A stretch of DNA of 64,000 bases from JBPESP01 sp051710585 (GTDB lineage: Bacteria > Pseudomonadota > Gammaproteobacteria > Enterobacterales > Enterobacteriaceae): NCBI GenBank assembly GCA_051710585.1, contig JBPESP010000002.1, positions 1 through 64,000 on the forward strand, written 5' to 3'. Position 1 is the stretch's first letter, and each line of letters starts with the position of its first letter. Positions 34,757-48,047 of this stretch are shown here, piece after piece. Position numbers and translations under genes: made by a program. Below the pieces are notes generated by a model. It did no database searches. It had not been told where the DNA came from and saw only the letters and a list, made by a program, of their open reading frames with translations.

Positions 34757-36416
34757 GCGCCTCTTTTAGTAGACTGATAGTTATCCTGGTCGGCGAGCCA
34801 GACCTTTTTTCACAAGAGCAGGTTCGTGGGGCCTTAATAGAGTTTCTGTTACACCCAATACGGTAATAGCCAGTAACGTTTTGGTTGGTGTTATGGTGAT
34901 ATCTAGAAACTTTTTGGCCAGTTTAGTTGTTGTTTCAGTTATATTCCACAACACTTAATAGACTGGGAGTACACGCCCGTTAGTGATAAATAGTTCTTAA
35001 TTTTATGCCTACTGAATATGAAACTAACTAGCTTTTTCTGACAATAAAAAATATTAATTAACTGAATACGCGTCTTTATGCGCCTCAAATTAACTATTTA
35101 ATCAACTTTATCTGTCAACTATTAGACCGCCATCTGGTGGCGTTCATAGTCACAAAACGCATTACGCGATTATTGATTTATCAATAGGGGTTGAGGGGCA
35201 TAGGCACTACTGTAACACCCCCTGCAATCGGCGTTTCCAGGTCAGCGCCATTTTCAATATTGCGCATATTCGTCAGTTCTGCACGCATTTCTTTTCATTT
35301 TTTTTGAATTATGTCTAACTAGATAATTGCATCATTTTGTTTAGGATATCGAGCAGTGTCAGGTTGACTTTTTATATCCTGGATCATCAATGCTTGGATA
35401 TCGATTTAGTAGGAGACAGAGCTCTGCTTTCATCACCGTGCAGCCAAGCCTGGCAGCGTTCTATCCTTGACAGCAAAGCGTGGCTTGGTATCAAATTCAC
35501 GAGCCATTAGTTATGTCCGTTTTGGCTTAAAGGAAGAGTGTTAACGTAGGCTTTTGATGGCCCTTTTATGCCAGAGCCTCTGGGATTTTCTAAATACTAG
35601 ATAGTGTAGAGTAGTCTTCCAAGTAACCTATAAAGCGTTAAGGTGATAACTGTAGGCAACATTAATACCATGTTGCCCGAGTTAAAAAAAGAGCTAAACT
35701 ATAAGCGTGCTGGCAAGCTTCTTTCTTCAGCGCGCCTAGTTTTTTTTAGCCCCCTATTAGGGAAGGTCTTTCAAGCGAAACTATAGCGGGGTATGGATAC
35801 TTCCAAGATTATAATATCCTTGGCTGGTATGACACCCTTTAATAAGCCTGATAGAGTTCATGGTCTTGACCAGCTACTTACCAGTATTTTCGAGCAGACC
35901 AAACTCAATTACCTCGATCTCAGTACTATTAACTTTTAGCGCAATCGCGTTTCTTTATAAAAGTAAATACTGACAAGAAAATACATGCAAACCACCCACC
36001 GACCGCTAAGATACTAGTATCGCCGAAACTGTTATTCTGCAGATTTTGAGTCACCGTCAGTTGTTCCTTATGCGTATATCTACGTTTAAACAATATCCAA
36101 CTACTCCAGGATGTAGGTAGAGAGCGCATCGAGCAACTAGAAGTGGATACGCTGTAAGGCATTATTTTGTGTTGAGTTTTTTTTCACATGGGAAGCTCTT
36201 AGCCTGGGATACAGGTACGACGGGCCGCTGTATATAATCCAGTAAGTCTGGATAGTGATTTCTATCAGAAAATGGTCGGTTACGTACATACTTTTACATA
36301 GCTGTTGATTGCTCGCCAAATTTTGAACATGACTGTTGTTTACTGTTAAAAAGCGTCAGCCTTTTGCCAGTGCCTTTTCTACTTGCTGTCTGTCCTGGGC
36401 ATTTGTCCTATAGCAA

Positions 36417-36440
36417 GCTATCATTACCCCGAATGATAGC
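36417..36440. repeat. Perfect inverted repeat, 9-bp arms
   Basis: GCTATCATT (36417-36425), loop ACCCCG, exact complement at 36432-36440. Confidence 0.75.
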
Positions 36441-39342
36441 CAGAGTGTTAAACAAGTACTCTAAGTCTGAACTTGCTGATGATGCCGGTATATATCGCTG
36501 GCAGCCCCCAATGCCGTTTTATAATATTGAAATGTAAATACCACTCCATCGTGATGCGTACTGCGATGACGTCTGTCATGCACGCGTCACTCCAGTAGCC
36601 CGGACACCTTATCTAGCTAAGTAGCAAAAGTGGTAAGTATAGTATTTCTGATATATGACGAAATCACCAAAGTATCCTCGATGCTAAAAAATCACCGCTA
36701 GTTTTGCATTCAGTGTAAGACCGCCTTTAGCGCTTGGCATCAACATCAGTGCAGTGGTAATGCCCAGTTTATCAGTATGACAGCTGCCAAATTAGTCACC
36801 ACAAGCGCCTTTGTTCCACGTCGTCATACCAACTACTTGGTAGATTTTTTATCACCGGATGACAAAGCCAGAATATCCACCATCGATGCAGTCAGCGGGA
36901 GCGCGCATTCAAGGTGTTGATGATCTCCACTAAACTTGCCATCAACGCTTAACCCTAAGGGTTATAGCAATATTGCAGGGCTTTATTGAGGATGGTTTAT
37001 AGAGGCCAGTGGCCGCAACACATGATTTGTGATATTGGACCTGAAATAACAACTGAGTTTACTTATAAGTTGGCGTTGATATTATAAAATAAATGCTTTA
37101 TATACCATTTTTATAGTTTAGCTCCTTAGTATATGGAAATTACGTTAATCATTTTTTTGGGGTGGTTGCGATAATATCTTTGCAACAGACATCGAAAGAT
37201 TATCAAGGTAATAGGCTAGCCCGGTGAGTTCATTTGTGGACTAAGAACACTTCAATCGCCCATGGCAGTCGGTAAACAGCCGTAAGGGGTCTTTTCACTT
37301 TCCGTCGAAGACCATCGACCCCTTATTCAATACTCTTCAATCTAAAACATGTCGAATTTGCAATAATAGGAGTTCAAAATACCACTATTTAGGCGGATCT
37401 TAAACAGCCAGTATATCTTTGCCTACTAGGCAGATGCTCGATGGGCAATCCTATATCAAACTAACTCATGAAGCACAAAATAGCCAGAATCAGTCAACTG
37501 TAGTCCATTTTATTACGGATCGAGCTACCATTACGCTGAGCAGCTTCCTCACATACTAAAGAAGGTTGCCACTGGAACACTAAGAAAACCCTAGAGATGT
37601 AAATAACGGTGTTTATAGATACAGAACCCCTCGTTCTCCCAAATATGCCTAGAAATGTCACCCGCCAGGATGATATCACATGAGCGATAACTCCATTTTC
37701 TCCATCTTGCCGTCAATAATTGCCTATGGTTATATATCAGATGATTCAGAACTGCTTTAAGCCACGCTAATATGAGATTTTCAATCTCGCTTATTTATTA
37801 AAATTTATCAATAGCAAGCAAGATAGTTATATCCCCAGATGCGGTGAATTGGAAAGAACACCGCACCAACATTACCTTTTAACATACCACCGTTCTAAGT
37901 GCTGGTCAGCATGATTAGCACATGGCGATATTTTCCAGATAGCGGGATATCATCAGTCGTGATAAAGTATAGAACCTCCTAATATAGTAACTAAACTGGC
38001 TTCTACAACTCTCCGAAGACCAATAAGATTGGCGTCAATCTCACCGAGAGAGCAACACTCTATCTCCAAGACAAGCATATATGCTTATTTGCTTGTCAAA
38101 CTGTAGGGGGTTATATCAGAAGCAGAACCCAGACTGGCCATATGCCCACGCCTTTTTGCTAAATTTAAACTGCTTCCGCATAAACACGTCTGGCTATTAT
38201 TATCGTTCGTGATAATACATAACAGGACCTGATTTATACTGTAAAATTAAAGATATTAATGGGAGACGCATCCATTAGAAAGCAAGCACTATCCGAGAGG
38301 TCAGTCAGGATGCAGCATAGCACCTAAGCTATGCCATTGTAAATATTAGCCTTGCTGTCATCTAGACGTTCAACTACTGGTAAGAGTTTGAACCACATCT
38401 TCAAACATTAGAAATATAACCAGCAGGTTTGGCATAATATTCAGCGCCCGTCTCTCCTCATCCTTATACTTTGTCCAATTGCTACCGTACCTCATTGTAG
38501 GACGCTAACGTCTCGACCAGTGAGACTCTGATAGCATTTTTACTGAGATAGGTGGTCTTCTCCTTTTTGCTGGACACTACCGAGGATAGGTGACCGTATC
38601 CAATTAAATGAATACGGCATCAAACACCTAATTATAAAATGATGATACCTTTTTACAAAACGACTAGCAGATTTTTTTCTAACTTACCCTTCCTGCACAG
38701 GCGGCTCTCACATCGTTGGCAGAAACCGTCAGATTATCCACCATGCTAAGCAGACTTGCTGACATACTTTTGATTCAATTGCACCATCCTGCTGGCACCT
38801 TCCTGTACCTGGGTAGCATACGGCACAATGCGCCAAATAAGTGACATCTCAAATGACAGCATTTATCCATCTCTGGAAATAGATACCCATCACGCTCCTC
38901 TATATCAAAAAATAGGCCAGCCTGTGCCGTACAAGATACTCCTGTTCAGACTCTTTCAAGATATTTTATCAACTCGGTAGATATCAATGCACGGGGTGGT
39001 TTGTCAGTTGTTCATAACGAAAGTGGCGGTCATTAACAATCTGCGGCTGCGTCAAAGTTCAGTGGCGTAATAATCAGTTAAATATCATTAATGGTATATT
39101 TATTCCAGCTTCCACAGAAAAATTTCAGCCATCCGGGTGAAGACTGCTGGATAATTCTACTATTTATTTTCAGGCCGTGATCACGGGTGGCTCTGAGCCT
39201 GTTGGGGCTAGGATCGCGCGCAAGCCTCACAGAAGAATCACTCATTAAGCTAGTTAACCCTGAAATTTAGGCAGTAGGCAAATAGCACATCCTTCACCTC
39301 TAACCAGGCCATTCTAGTACTCGGCGTCAAAGGTGAAGCAAC

Positions 39343-39380
39343 CACCCCCAAACTCAGATATACATCAGAGTTTGGGGGTG
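39343..39380. repeat. Perfect inverted repeat, 13-bp arms, 12-nt loop
   Basis: CACCCCCAAACTC (39343-39355) and the exact complement (39368-39380). It is GC-rich, could be an old terminator, and has no T-run. Confidence 0.85.
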
Positions 39381-42215
39381 TGCAGGTAAAGGGAGACTCC
39401 CGTTTCTTCCTCTATCTTTGCACGGTGTGATACATAAAATTCTTCACGCCCTTTGGTTATGTAATACTTGCTCTCAGTACCCGCATAGCAAGAAGCTAAC
39501 CCGCCCACTGGTAGAAGACATTAAGTGCCTACCGCCACAATGGATTATTTGGTCTGAGTAATAACAGTGAGTCATAATGCACGATAGTGTAAATATATAC
39601 CTATCGAGTTTTACGCTCTTACCAGTCAGCACCCACGTGGTTTTTCAGTTAGCTACCGTCCCGGATATTGTAAATCTGCTTGTCATTCTCAATATCGTCA
39701 AGTATCAGCAGGTCAGTGCAGTATGGCTGAGGCAGAAGCTAAGCTGCCCCTGGTTTTTTGCTAGACTACCGGCGGATACCTGCTTACATCTTGATGGCAC
39801 ATTGTGCGTTAGGATGCTACTTAAATCTACCAGGCGCGCCAGATATCGCAGGCTTTGTGGAAGAGTTCACCTGCAAAAAAAGCCAGGGGTTAAATTTCAA
39901 ATTAGCCTTAATGCCTTTGAACATTTGGTATGCTTCCTCAATAGAGTCTATTACTATCATGGTATAGTGTTTATGCTACGTACTAGACAGCGCAGCATAA
40001 ACAACTAGAGGTAATAAGCGTTGAATTGAGTTCCCCGCGCAGTGCGGAGACGGCGTCCGATAGGCCTTCAGGCTGCCAACTATCTATAGTAAATACTGAA
40101 ATAGATAGCTATAAAATCCATTGAAGTCGGCATGACGAATATCATACAGAAGATAGGTCTGAACAAAATGACGACAGGGATTCACGGATCAGCCACCTCT
40201 AAACGCATCACCAACATAATTTTGGACCCGGTATTAAAATCAAGGTATTCAACTTCGACGGTGCGCCGCAGACCGGAGGCTAGCGCAGCCAGCAAGTTCT
40301 GAAATTTATAGATTGAAATTTTATTACCATAAAAGCTCCTTACCACAATTGACACATCTTATTTAGTATAATCTAACTCTATCTGATAAACATAGATAAG
40401 ACTTAGCTAATACTATATTTAATGCACACTACCAGGGTACTCGGTGTCCGTGGTACTGCCTTTAGCGATAATCTCGCTTGATGTAAAAAATACACACCAT
40501 CGTCCATACAGATTATAGATTTCTCACAGATAACCCTGACTACACTGATCTCTATCAAGTCAAGGTATATTTTTGCCCTACAACAGTTTTACTAATTGCC
40601 TCACCCAGCACTGCCTCTATCTAAGTTTTAATTTGGATTGACACCTGGAATAGCATTTTCCATAAGTTATATTTACGATATACACTACGCTAGTGTGCAA
40701 TTTAATCAACCCCTAACTACTTTTCTGCTAACTCAAACCTTGGTGATTTTACGGCGAACAGCTACGTCATTGCAAATTTCAATGACTTTATTAGCTATAA
40801 TATTTTTCTATATTCAGCTAGAAAGCCTCAAAATATCAAAAAACACCACTAGTATCATGATACTTTGCTTAAGCAAATACCTGAAAATAGAGCTTCAGGG
40901 TCTTCATAAGTGGTAATCATCTGGCTGGTATAGCGTGTCTCTACCATAGAATTCTTCTCAGGCCATCTGAGACGCTTTCACTGTTAACGGCGAGTTCAGT
41001 GTTTGATATCAACATGGCTTAATCCACCTGTTTGCGAGCGGATGGATCCAGTAATACCGTAAGGTAAGCCCAGTATTTTCTCCTCTAAGTGTAACTGACA
41101 TTTCCGCAATAAACTTCCAGTACACGGTAACCACGAACTGATGGTTTAGATCTTCCGGTATTTTAATATATTTATTGCTGGCGTGTTTGCATTTTTAAGT
41201 CTATAGCTGGCAACTAGGTGATATACCCAGCTCCTTTATTACGTTACCATTCAGATAGAGCACTTTATTTTTTTAAAACGCTAGAGCTACTGCTAAAAAT
41301 GATCGTGATACTTCAAGTGATGGGGAACAACTGCCGCGGCGTTTCAAGCTTCCATTACACAACTAGGATTAACTACGCAGCCAAAGTCGCTTTATTAACG
41401 AAACATACACCAGTGTCTTTTTTAATATATATCTAAAGTTTTGCACAACACCATGACAAGATATTGTGCTCTTAACCTATTAACTATCGTAAACTATTGA
41501 GTGATCACGAAATTATTTAGAATTTCATTTTCTGTTTCGAAACATTGTTGTATCCATTTTTTCATTTCCATAATTTCAGTCTATTACGGAGTCAGAGACA
41601 ACTCAAAAATATTTTATACTGTCACTTTAGACCTAATGATTTTACCAAACGATTAATGATAGAAAAATTGAGGTTTATCACTTTAGCTGCTTCCATTGTG
41701 TGTATAGTTCTTCTATACAAGGAACAGATTTTCCGCTTCGAATTCAAACTCAGCAGTAAATTTTTTGCTTATTAGCTTAGCTGTTAAATTTTAAGGTAAG
41801 GATACCACTTCAAGTTGGCAAATTCAGTTTGCCACTACAAACCTTCATAGTAGACAGGAGTTAATATTTATGATATTCGTATAATGTCCTCTATTTATAA
41901 AAAATTCTAGATTATTAAAAGTAATTTTGTTTTTAAAAAAAATATAGAATTACTTACAAATTCATATAAACATTTTATGGCTATTAAAATAATAGCAATA
42001 ATTATAATTGCACCATGGATGTGTTGTCGCCTCTTTACTCTGCTAGACGAGTGATTATATGCTGCTGATGTATTGATGGTCCATTAATAGGCTCTATTAT
42101 AACCTTTATAAAAAGGAAAAATATCTAACACGCCGTACAAATTCTCTACACTGCTATCGCAGAAGACAGCGAATAAAACGCGTACACTTATCCTGTAATC
42201 AGTGGGGAGAAGAAG

Positions 42216-44778
42216 AGTGATAAATTTAGGGGACTGAATGCGTTTCTAAGCGCCTAAATCAATTACGATAGTTAGTGCATTGGACATACCGAATCACTAC
42301 AAAAAAATCTGATAATGAACAACCTACCTTGACAGAGGTTTCAGTGGACCGGTACTGCTAGTGGCGCCCAGCATAATACTCAGCAATCTGTGACGTTCTC
42401 AGTCAGCTATCCCTTTCTGTCGACACTTTTATTGACACCAGATATGGCGATAATATGTGTAGAACCATGGCCGCCGCAATGTGTGTCTACTTGCTGAATT
42501 GAGAAAACAAGACTGCAAGAAAGTCCTTATGCTGTCAGCCGCAAGGAATGTAATCCAATGACATGCATGCCTATTATTAACGTTTCAGGATGTTATTTCC
42601 GGGGATCTTAACACTTTATAGGGTTACTGCCACCGTGGCAGGGGGCTAAACTCTATCTCTTCTCCAATCCCCATCCATCTCTCTATAAATTAGCTTTTAT
42701 CTCGCAATCAGTGGCGGAACCCAATACCGCGCTTGACTGGGTGCAGCACCGCGCTATCAGATTTTTTCTACTTTATTCCTTTCAGAAACAGCATTGATGT
42801 CAATCTCGATGATGTATTTTATGTTTCTGGCAAAAAACAGAAAAAGTAAGACTAATGCGATACTTCTGTGCCTTGAGCATCTCTCTGACGCTTCCCTTCT
42901 TCCTTCGGTAGCAGATGGCACGCAACAAAATCTATTTTAGTGATTAAAGCGTCAGCACAATCTAGGCGCAGCAGTTGCTTAACCACCCTCCCAACCGGGA
43001 TTCTATTTATGACGCCAGCATTCAACTGGCCGGGCTCTTCATTGGTACGTGATACCAATTAACTTTTTTTCAATGATAGAGACCTTAAACTATATACGCA
43101 CCCTCCACGACAAAACTTAATGATTATCAGAAATTTTCTTATGACCTATTGCGCTGATATGGCCGCGCCCCGGTTGGCAGAACCAGATAACGTTATCCTA
43201 AAAGCACTAGTGAACGCGTTATCGGTGATGTTGATACCCGGTAATCCACTAGATATCTCTAACGATATAACACTGGCACGTTACTGCGCTGCGATGCCGG
43301 TTGGGTTTACCATCAATGGCACTCACGTCAACAAGATAATCTGCAAAGTGCTGGATCAGGGGGTTACCCGAATGGAAAGCCACGAAATTAGATCTATCAT
43401 CTAAGCCTATAGCATTAAAACGTTGCTACCTATATCACCACCGATAGCGACAATGCACAATACGCGGTTCACCGAAGCCGAAAGGGGAGTCGCCCTATCC
43501 TATAGCGCTAAAACTACGGTCGCTGATACCGCTCATAAATTTGATGTGCAGGAGGTAATGCTTACGCTAAATAACGCGGCTAAAGTGGTACAGCCAGACA
43601 CGATACTTGAGCTTTTAGTAGTGATACTACATTCCGCGTCGTGCATTGAAGGAATGTAGTAAAGAGCATAGCCATAGCTATGTCGGTACACATAAAACAC
43701 AGAAACTACGTATAAGTATATGAAGAAGACTCGGTATTTAATCTGTTTATCCTGTTAGGCGATGATAAGAGTGACTGACAGGTGGAGGGGATGAGATGGT
43801 TCCATTGATAGAATAGCATTACTACGACGCTCAATATATCATGCTGCAAAGGTTAAGGATGAACGCCCTCCTACGCAACAACCATCCGCTGTATTCCTTG
43901 GATCTAGAGCTATACGCTCAGCCAATTGTTGGTTCAAGCCTTAAATCTGATAGTATCATATTATCTATAAATCATCGCGCTGAATATCTATCCGTTATTG
44001 CTAGCCTACAGAAGCAATACGACTGCCTAGAAGGCGTCAGCTTGAAATTAAGCGAATTACCCCTAGCTCACACTTGAGCATCCACCCCCTACCCGCACCA
44101 ACTAGAATCGGTAGTGACACTCAATAACAGCCGTACTGTCTGTTCCACCCAATAAATACCACCAGAAAATGAACTGTTATTGAAGCCTTTCATCGACCTA
44201 GTAAGGTATAAGGATCTCTAATTACCGCTATTTCAGCAAAATTAGTAAATTTAACAATGAAGATTTTCCTAGTATGATACAAATCAATTACGATCATGAA
44301 ATGGTGTTTATGGCGGTTATACAACAGCAGGATTATGAGATTATCATCAGTATAACCCGTGTCATTGCTAATCCTAAGAATACTAATGCGAAATTCGCGA
44401 TATACTAGTATGTTCTGATTTGAAAAAAAATAGATCGTGATGGATGCTGCTAGAAAAAAATAATTAATTACGCCTTTTGCCGCGTTCTGCAACGGCTGAC
44501 TGTAATCATCATGCCTAACAATCACAACATGATAACGCTACCTCATGAATTATAGTTTATGATGAATATTCAATTGCAGGAAAGTATCATTGCTCTGCGG
44601 CTAAGGCTAGAACTAACCTTCTACAGGATAATCTCGCCGGCCTCGAGTAAGGAAGATTAGCTGGATAGTTGAAACATGCCCACAATCAATAGAAGTAATG
44701 CTAGTATATCTAGCTAAACGCACTTATCTGTTTGTATAAGCTTATTTCAACCTTCGATGATAAAAGAAGAAGCGCACT
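42216..44778 (+). pseudogene. patZ: Remnant of protein lysine acetyltransferase PatZ/YfiQ
   Basis: PatZ (also Pat/YfiQ) is an ADP-forming acyl-CoA-synthetase-like protein fused to a GNAT domain that acetylates protein lysines. Matching blocks run along the plus strand in order: APKSITIVSA at about 42260; GFSGPVLLVAPSI at about 42340; TPDMAIICVEP and LAELRKQDCKKVLMLSA at about 42435-42540; a broken match to MRLLGPNSLGLLAPWQGLN at about 42590-42650; ALSVMLIPGNPLDIS at about 43215-43260; RMESHEIRSII at about 43375-43401; GVALSYSAKTTVADTAHKFD and VQEVMLTLNNAAKVVQ at about 43485-43600. Frameshifts and stops occur throughout. It lies directly upstream of pssA, as in Escherichia. The C-terminal GNAT domain is not readable. 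Confidence 0.88.
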
Positions 44779-44781
44779 GTG

Positions 44782-46137
44782 ATGTTGTCAACTTTTAAAC
44801 CCGGTAAACATCATCAACACCTTTCACAACTACCAAAAATCCCTCAGAAGGTTGCAGATGTTAAAACTCTTTATAGCCCTGAAGATTTTTATCATGCACT
44901 TATACAGGCCGTCGTCAGCGCCAAACAGCGAATATATCTCCTCGCATTATATCTAGAGCAGGATCAAGGGGGTCAACGCGTCCTTGATGCCATTTATGAT
45001 GCCAAAAATAATGATCCATCGTTGGATGTAGCAATCCTGGTTGACTGGCATCGAGCGCAACGCGGTCGTATCGGCTCCTCCGACTCTGGTACAAATGCCG
45101 ACTGGTACTGCCGTATGGCACAAACGCATCCCGGAGTGGATGTTCCGATCTTTGGGGTACCAGTCAATACCCGCGAAGCGCTGGGCGTCCTGCATTTAAA
45201 AGGCTTTATTATCGACGCTCAGGTGATCTACAGCGGTGCCAGCCTGAATAATGTTTATCTGCATCAGCAAAATAAATATCGTTACGATCGTTATAAGATT
45301 ATCCGTAATCCCTCGCTAGCTGATACACTACTTACCTATATCAAACAACACTTAATCACAGCGCCGGCGGTAAACCGACTGGATAACGTCGCCCGGCCAA
45401 AAAGCTTCAAAATAAAAAATGATACCCGCCTGTTTCGTCAAACCCTACGTGAAGCCGGCTATCACTATCAAGGTAAAGCAAGTCCGAATGAATTAGCTAT
45501 TACCCCATTAGTGGGATTAGGCAAGCAAAGCCCACTAAACAAAACGATTCGTCATTTATTGGGTTCCACCCGCCACACTTTGACGCTATGTACACCCTAT
45601 TTCAACTTACCGGCATTGCTAGTGCGGGATTTAATCGGGCTGCTGCGTCTGGGTAGACAAGTGGAAATCATTGTTGGCGACAAGACCGCCAATGATTTTT
45701 ATATTCCAGAAGATCAACCATTTAAAATTATCGGTATCCTACCGTATTTGTACGAAATTAATTTGCGCCGTTTTCTTAACCGCCTGCAGCGGTATGTTGA
45801 TACCAGCCAGTTAGTGGTACGTCTATGGAAAGACAATGGTAATAGTTTTCATTTGAAAGGGATATGGGTAGATGAGGAGTGGCAATTGCTGACCGGGAAT
45901 AACCTTAACCCACGTGCTTGGCGGCTTGATTTAGAAAATGCACTGCTCATCCACGATCCCGTACAAGCGTTGCGCGCGCAGCGTGAGAAAGAGCTTAAGC
46001 AAATCCGCACCCACACACAGGTAATACAGCATTTTATTGAACTTGAGAGCATTAGCGATTATCCTATTAAAGTCCGCAAGCTTATCCGTCGATTGCGCCG
46101 AATCCGTATTGATCGTTTGATTAATCGGATCCTCTGA
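44782..46137 (+). CDS. pssA: CDP-diacylglycerol-serine O-phosphatidyltransferase
   Basis: PssA joins CDP-diacylglycerol and serine to give phosphatidylserine, the precursor of phosphatidylethanolamine, at the cytoplasmic membrane. It belongs to the phospholipase-D superfamily. Both HKD motifs are intact: HLKGFIID followed by SGASLN near residues 138-155, and HLKGIWVD followed by TGNNLNPRAWRLDLENA near 356-388. DKTANDFYIPEDQPFKI and the basic C-terminus (VRKLIRRLRRIRIDRL) are conserved. A start at the ATG 44782 (MLSTFKPGK) gives 451 residues, the Escherichia length; the GTG one codon upstream (44779) is a less likely start. The ribosome site is weak (AGAAGA about 11 nt away). The upstream partner patZ is dead. 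There is no sign of truncation. Confidence 0.96.
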   Translation: MLSTFKPGKHHQHLSQLPKIPQKVADVKTLYSPEDFYHALIQAVVSAKQRIYLLALYLEQDQGGQRVLDAIYDAKNNDPSLDVAILVDWHRAQRGRIGSSDSGTNADWYCRMAQTHPGVDVPIFGVPVNTREALGVLHLKGFIIDAQVIYSGASLNNVYLHQQNKYRYDRYKIIRNPSLADTLLTYIKQHLITAPAVNRLDNVARPKSFKIKNDTRLFRQTLREAGYHYQGKASPNELAITPLVGLGKQSPLNKTIRHLLGSTRHTLTLCTPYFNLPALLVRDLIGLLRLGRQVEIIVGDKTANDFYIPEDQPFKIIGILPYLYEINLRRFLNRLQRYVDTSQLVVRLWKDNGNSFHLKGIWVDEEWQLLTGNNLNPRAWRLDLENALLIHDPVQALRAQREKELKQIRTHTQVIQHFIELESISDYPIKVRKLIRRLRRIRIDRLINRIL

Positions 46138-47339
46138 ATCAAGATCCTCTCTCCCGACGGAGACACTCTCTAAAGCATAATATTGCCGATGCTAGCAATA
46201 ACCCATTGATACATAGAACCTGGTGTTTATCGTTACCCGTTTTATATCTATTATCACTGCGTTAGTAGACGGGCTGCAACCACCCGACGCAGAAATAATT
46301 AGACCAGTCCCTGTAAAACGCCGAAAAATAAAATATATAAAGCTACCGGAGAAATTTTGGCTAATGATAATGTGTAGGATTAGGATACAGGCTCTAGCAT
46401 AAACTTAAACCATCAAGGACGACGTATGCAGCGCGCATACAGCGGATAGCTATAAACAGAAATAAAAAAATCGATAAGTTTAGTAATATTAGTCGGTAAG
46501 GAGGTGAACGAGACAACAGGAATAATTTACCTACCCGGTTTCGCTTTTCTAGCAGGCGCGCCTGATACATCATAAAAAACACACCAAGCAGTCTAAATAT
46601 TATGGTAATAAAATGTCCAGGCATAAAGCGCACTGTACCAGTGCATATAAATACTGAGTGTTAAGATCCGCCAGTTGCGCAAAAAATACACTGAATATAT
46701 TCTAAAGCTTACCATTTATTACCTGACTGCCGTCAATTGCCATAGTCCAGGAGATTAAATAGAAAAAATGATATGATTTACATAGTGCAAGTATGCACAG
46801 TACAAAGCTATAAATAAACGTACTAAAATATCCAGTGTTGCCCCGCCTAGCACGCCAATAATAAAAAATTATTTTAGATAAAATGGCTAGACAACAATAA
46901 ATTACCGCGTCAATAAATAATTGCGATAAAAGAATAAACAATATCTGTGATACACGAAGTACTAAAAAGCCAAGGTATTGCGATAGGATGATCTTAATTG
47001 TAACGATTATCCAGTCGAACACCAAACAATGATATCCTCTCCAAAAAAAACCATTTCCAATCTCTGGATGCCCAGAGGTAATTCTACCCGTGATCGGCGG
47101 AATGATAGATCACCAATTTACCGCTTATTTACAATAGGGTATATTATATAATGGGGTTTTTACTAAATAGGGCAAAGTAATGCTGCCATAAGGTTCCTTC
47201 AGTCAGGCGAGGCTGATATATATTCTAGAGCCATGGAATATTTTAAAAAAGATTTTTATATCTATTCAATTATTGTAGAAATGGGGGGGATATCCATAGT
47301 TTTTCTTTTTTTGCAGCGGTATAATCTTATTTAAGGACC
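46138..47339. other. Eroded DNA between pssA and htpG remnants
   Basis: Two consecutive minus-strand frames (46702-47025 and 46394-46633) are strongly hydrophobic and could be pieces of one former membrane protein, but I recognise no family. The Escherichia neighbours yfiM and kgtP were not found. Confidence 0.45.
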
Positions 47340-47731
47340 AGTTAAGGAGATTTCCGTTTAAATTCAGAACTAAAATTCCTTCTTTCATTTCTGTAACTCC
47401 GTCTTCTGCTGAGGTTAATATAAATCTGTCGTTAGATAAGTTTGTCGATGAAGAAAACCAAGAGCAGAAAGAAACAAGAAAAGTTCTTTAGCCACTCTTT
47501 GAGCGCAAAGAAACCTATCTCAGCGACCAACTCAAGAAAGATAGGACTAAATTAAAATATATTCTTTTAAAAAAAGATCTAGCGCACCACCCCTTTGTTA
47601 AATGTACCGGCAATAGCGGCATGTTTGGTAATTGAGTGTAGCTGCTCTCTTAGATTAGGTATTGCCGGGCGAACATGATACGCCTAACAATCCCAATTAG
47701 TTTATCTACCGTATGAACCAGCTATTAAACC
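47340..47731 (+). pseudogene. htpG: 3' remnant of chaperone HtpG (Hsp90)
   Basis: HtpG is the bacterial Hsp90. The readable part covers only the C-terminal middle/dimerisation region: NLSLDKFVDEENQEQKETRK at about 47418-47480, then PLFERKETYLSDQL near 47495-47535, and finally FIYRMNQLLN at about 47700-47730, matching the family ending FIRRMNQLL. At least one stop and several frameshifts interrupt it, and the first 1.4 kb of the gene is missing. The order htpG-adk is ancestral. Confidence 0.85.
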
Positions 47732-48047
47732 GCTTAAGATAAAATTTCTATTGGTATCGCGGCAAACCACCCGTTTTTAGTGATCTACCTTTTTTGCGCT
47801 CGTCGGTAGAAAATATTCCATGACACCGAGTACAAAAAAATCTACTTGCCATAATATCCTCACGAAGCTAAAACTATTTAGCATTATGATCGGAGGCGTA
47901 ACATCTATAGAGCCTTCCCTTAGATAAATTTAAAGCTGCAGATAAGTGTCCTCAGTGCATCCAATAGTTTAAGAAAAAAATAAACCCATAACGATATAGT
48001 TTATCACTTTTTATTTTAAACACTTTTAATTACTAGGGGGTAAAATA

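Larger units (their letters stand above)
32087..42215. other. Long eroded stretch, probably partly phage-derived
   Basis: Many frames of 60-145 codons occur but I cannot assign any. The minus strand at 40180-40300 reads ALASGLRRTVEVEYLDFNTG and then SKIMLVMRLEVADP, which looks like former coding sequence. A fragment related to the one near 3500 lies at 32640-32790. The GC content is higher here than in the AT-rich patches. Perfect hairpins occur at 34720-34756, 36417-36440 and 39343-39380. Confidence 0.5.

Noticed and set aside
39577..40008. 143-codon plus-strand frame, the longest unassigned one
   Set aside because: Residue composition (many Arg, Cys, Leu) looks like an antisense or chance reading, there is no Shine-Dalgarno site, and a second overlapping frame (39758-39967) competes.
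46394..47025. Two hydrophobic minus-strand frames after pssA
   Set aside because: Considered as KgtP, whose gene lies here in Escherichia, but the sequences do not match it; AT-rich DNA readily gives hydrophobic frames.
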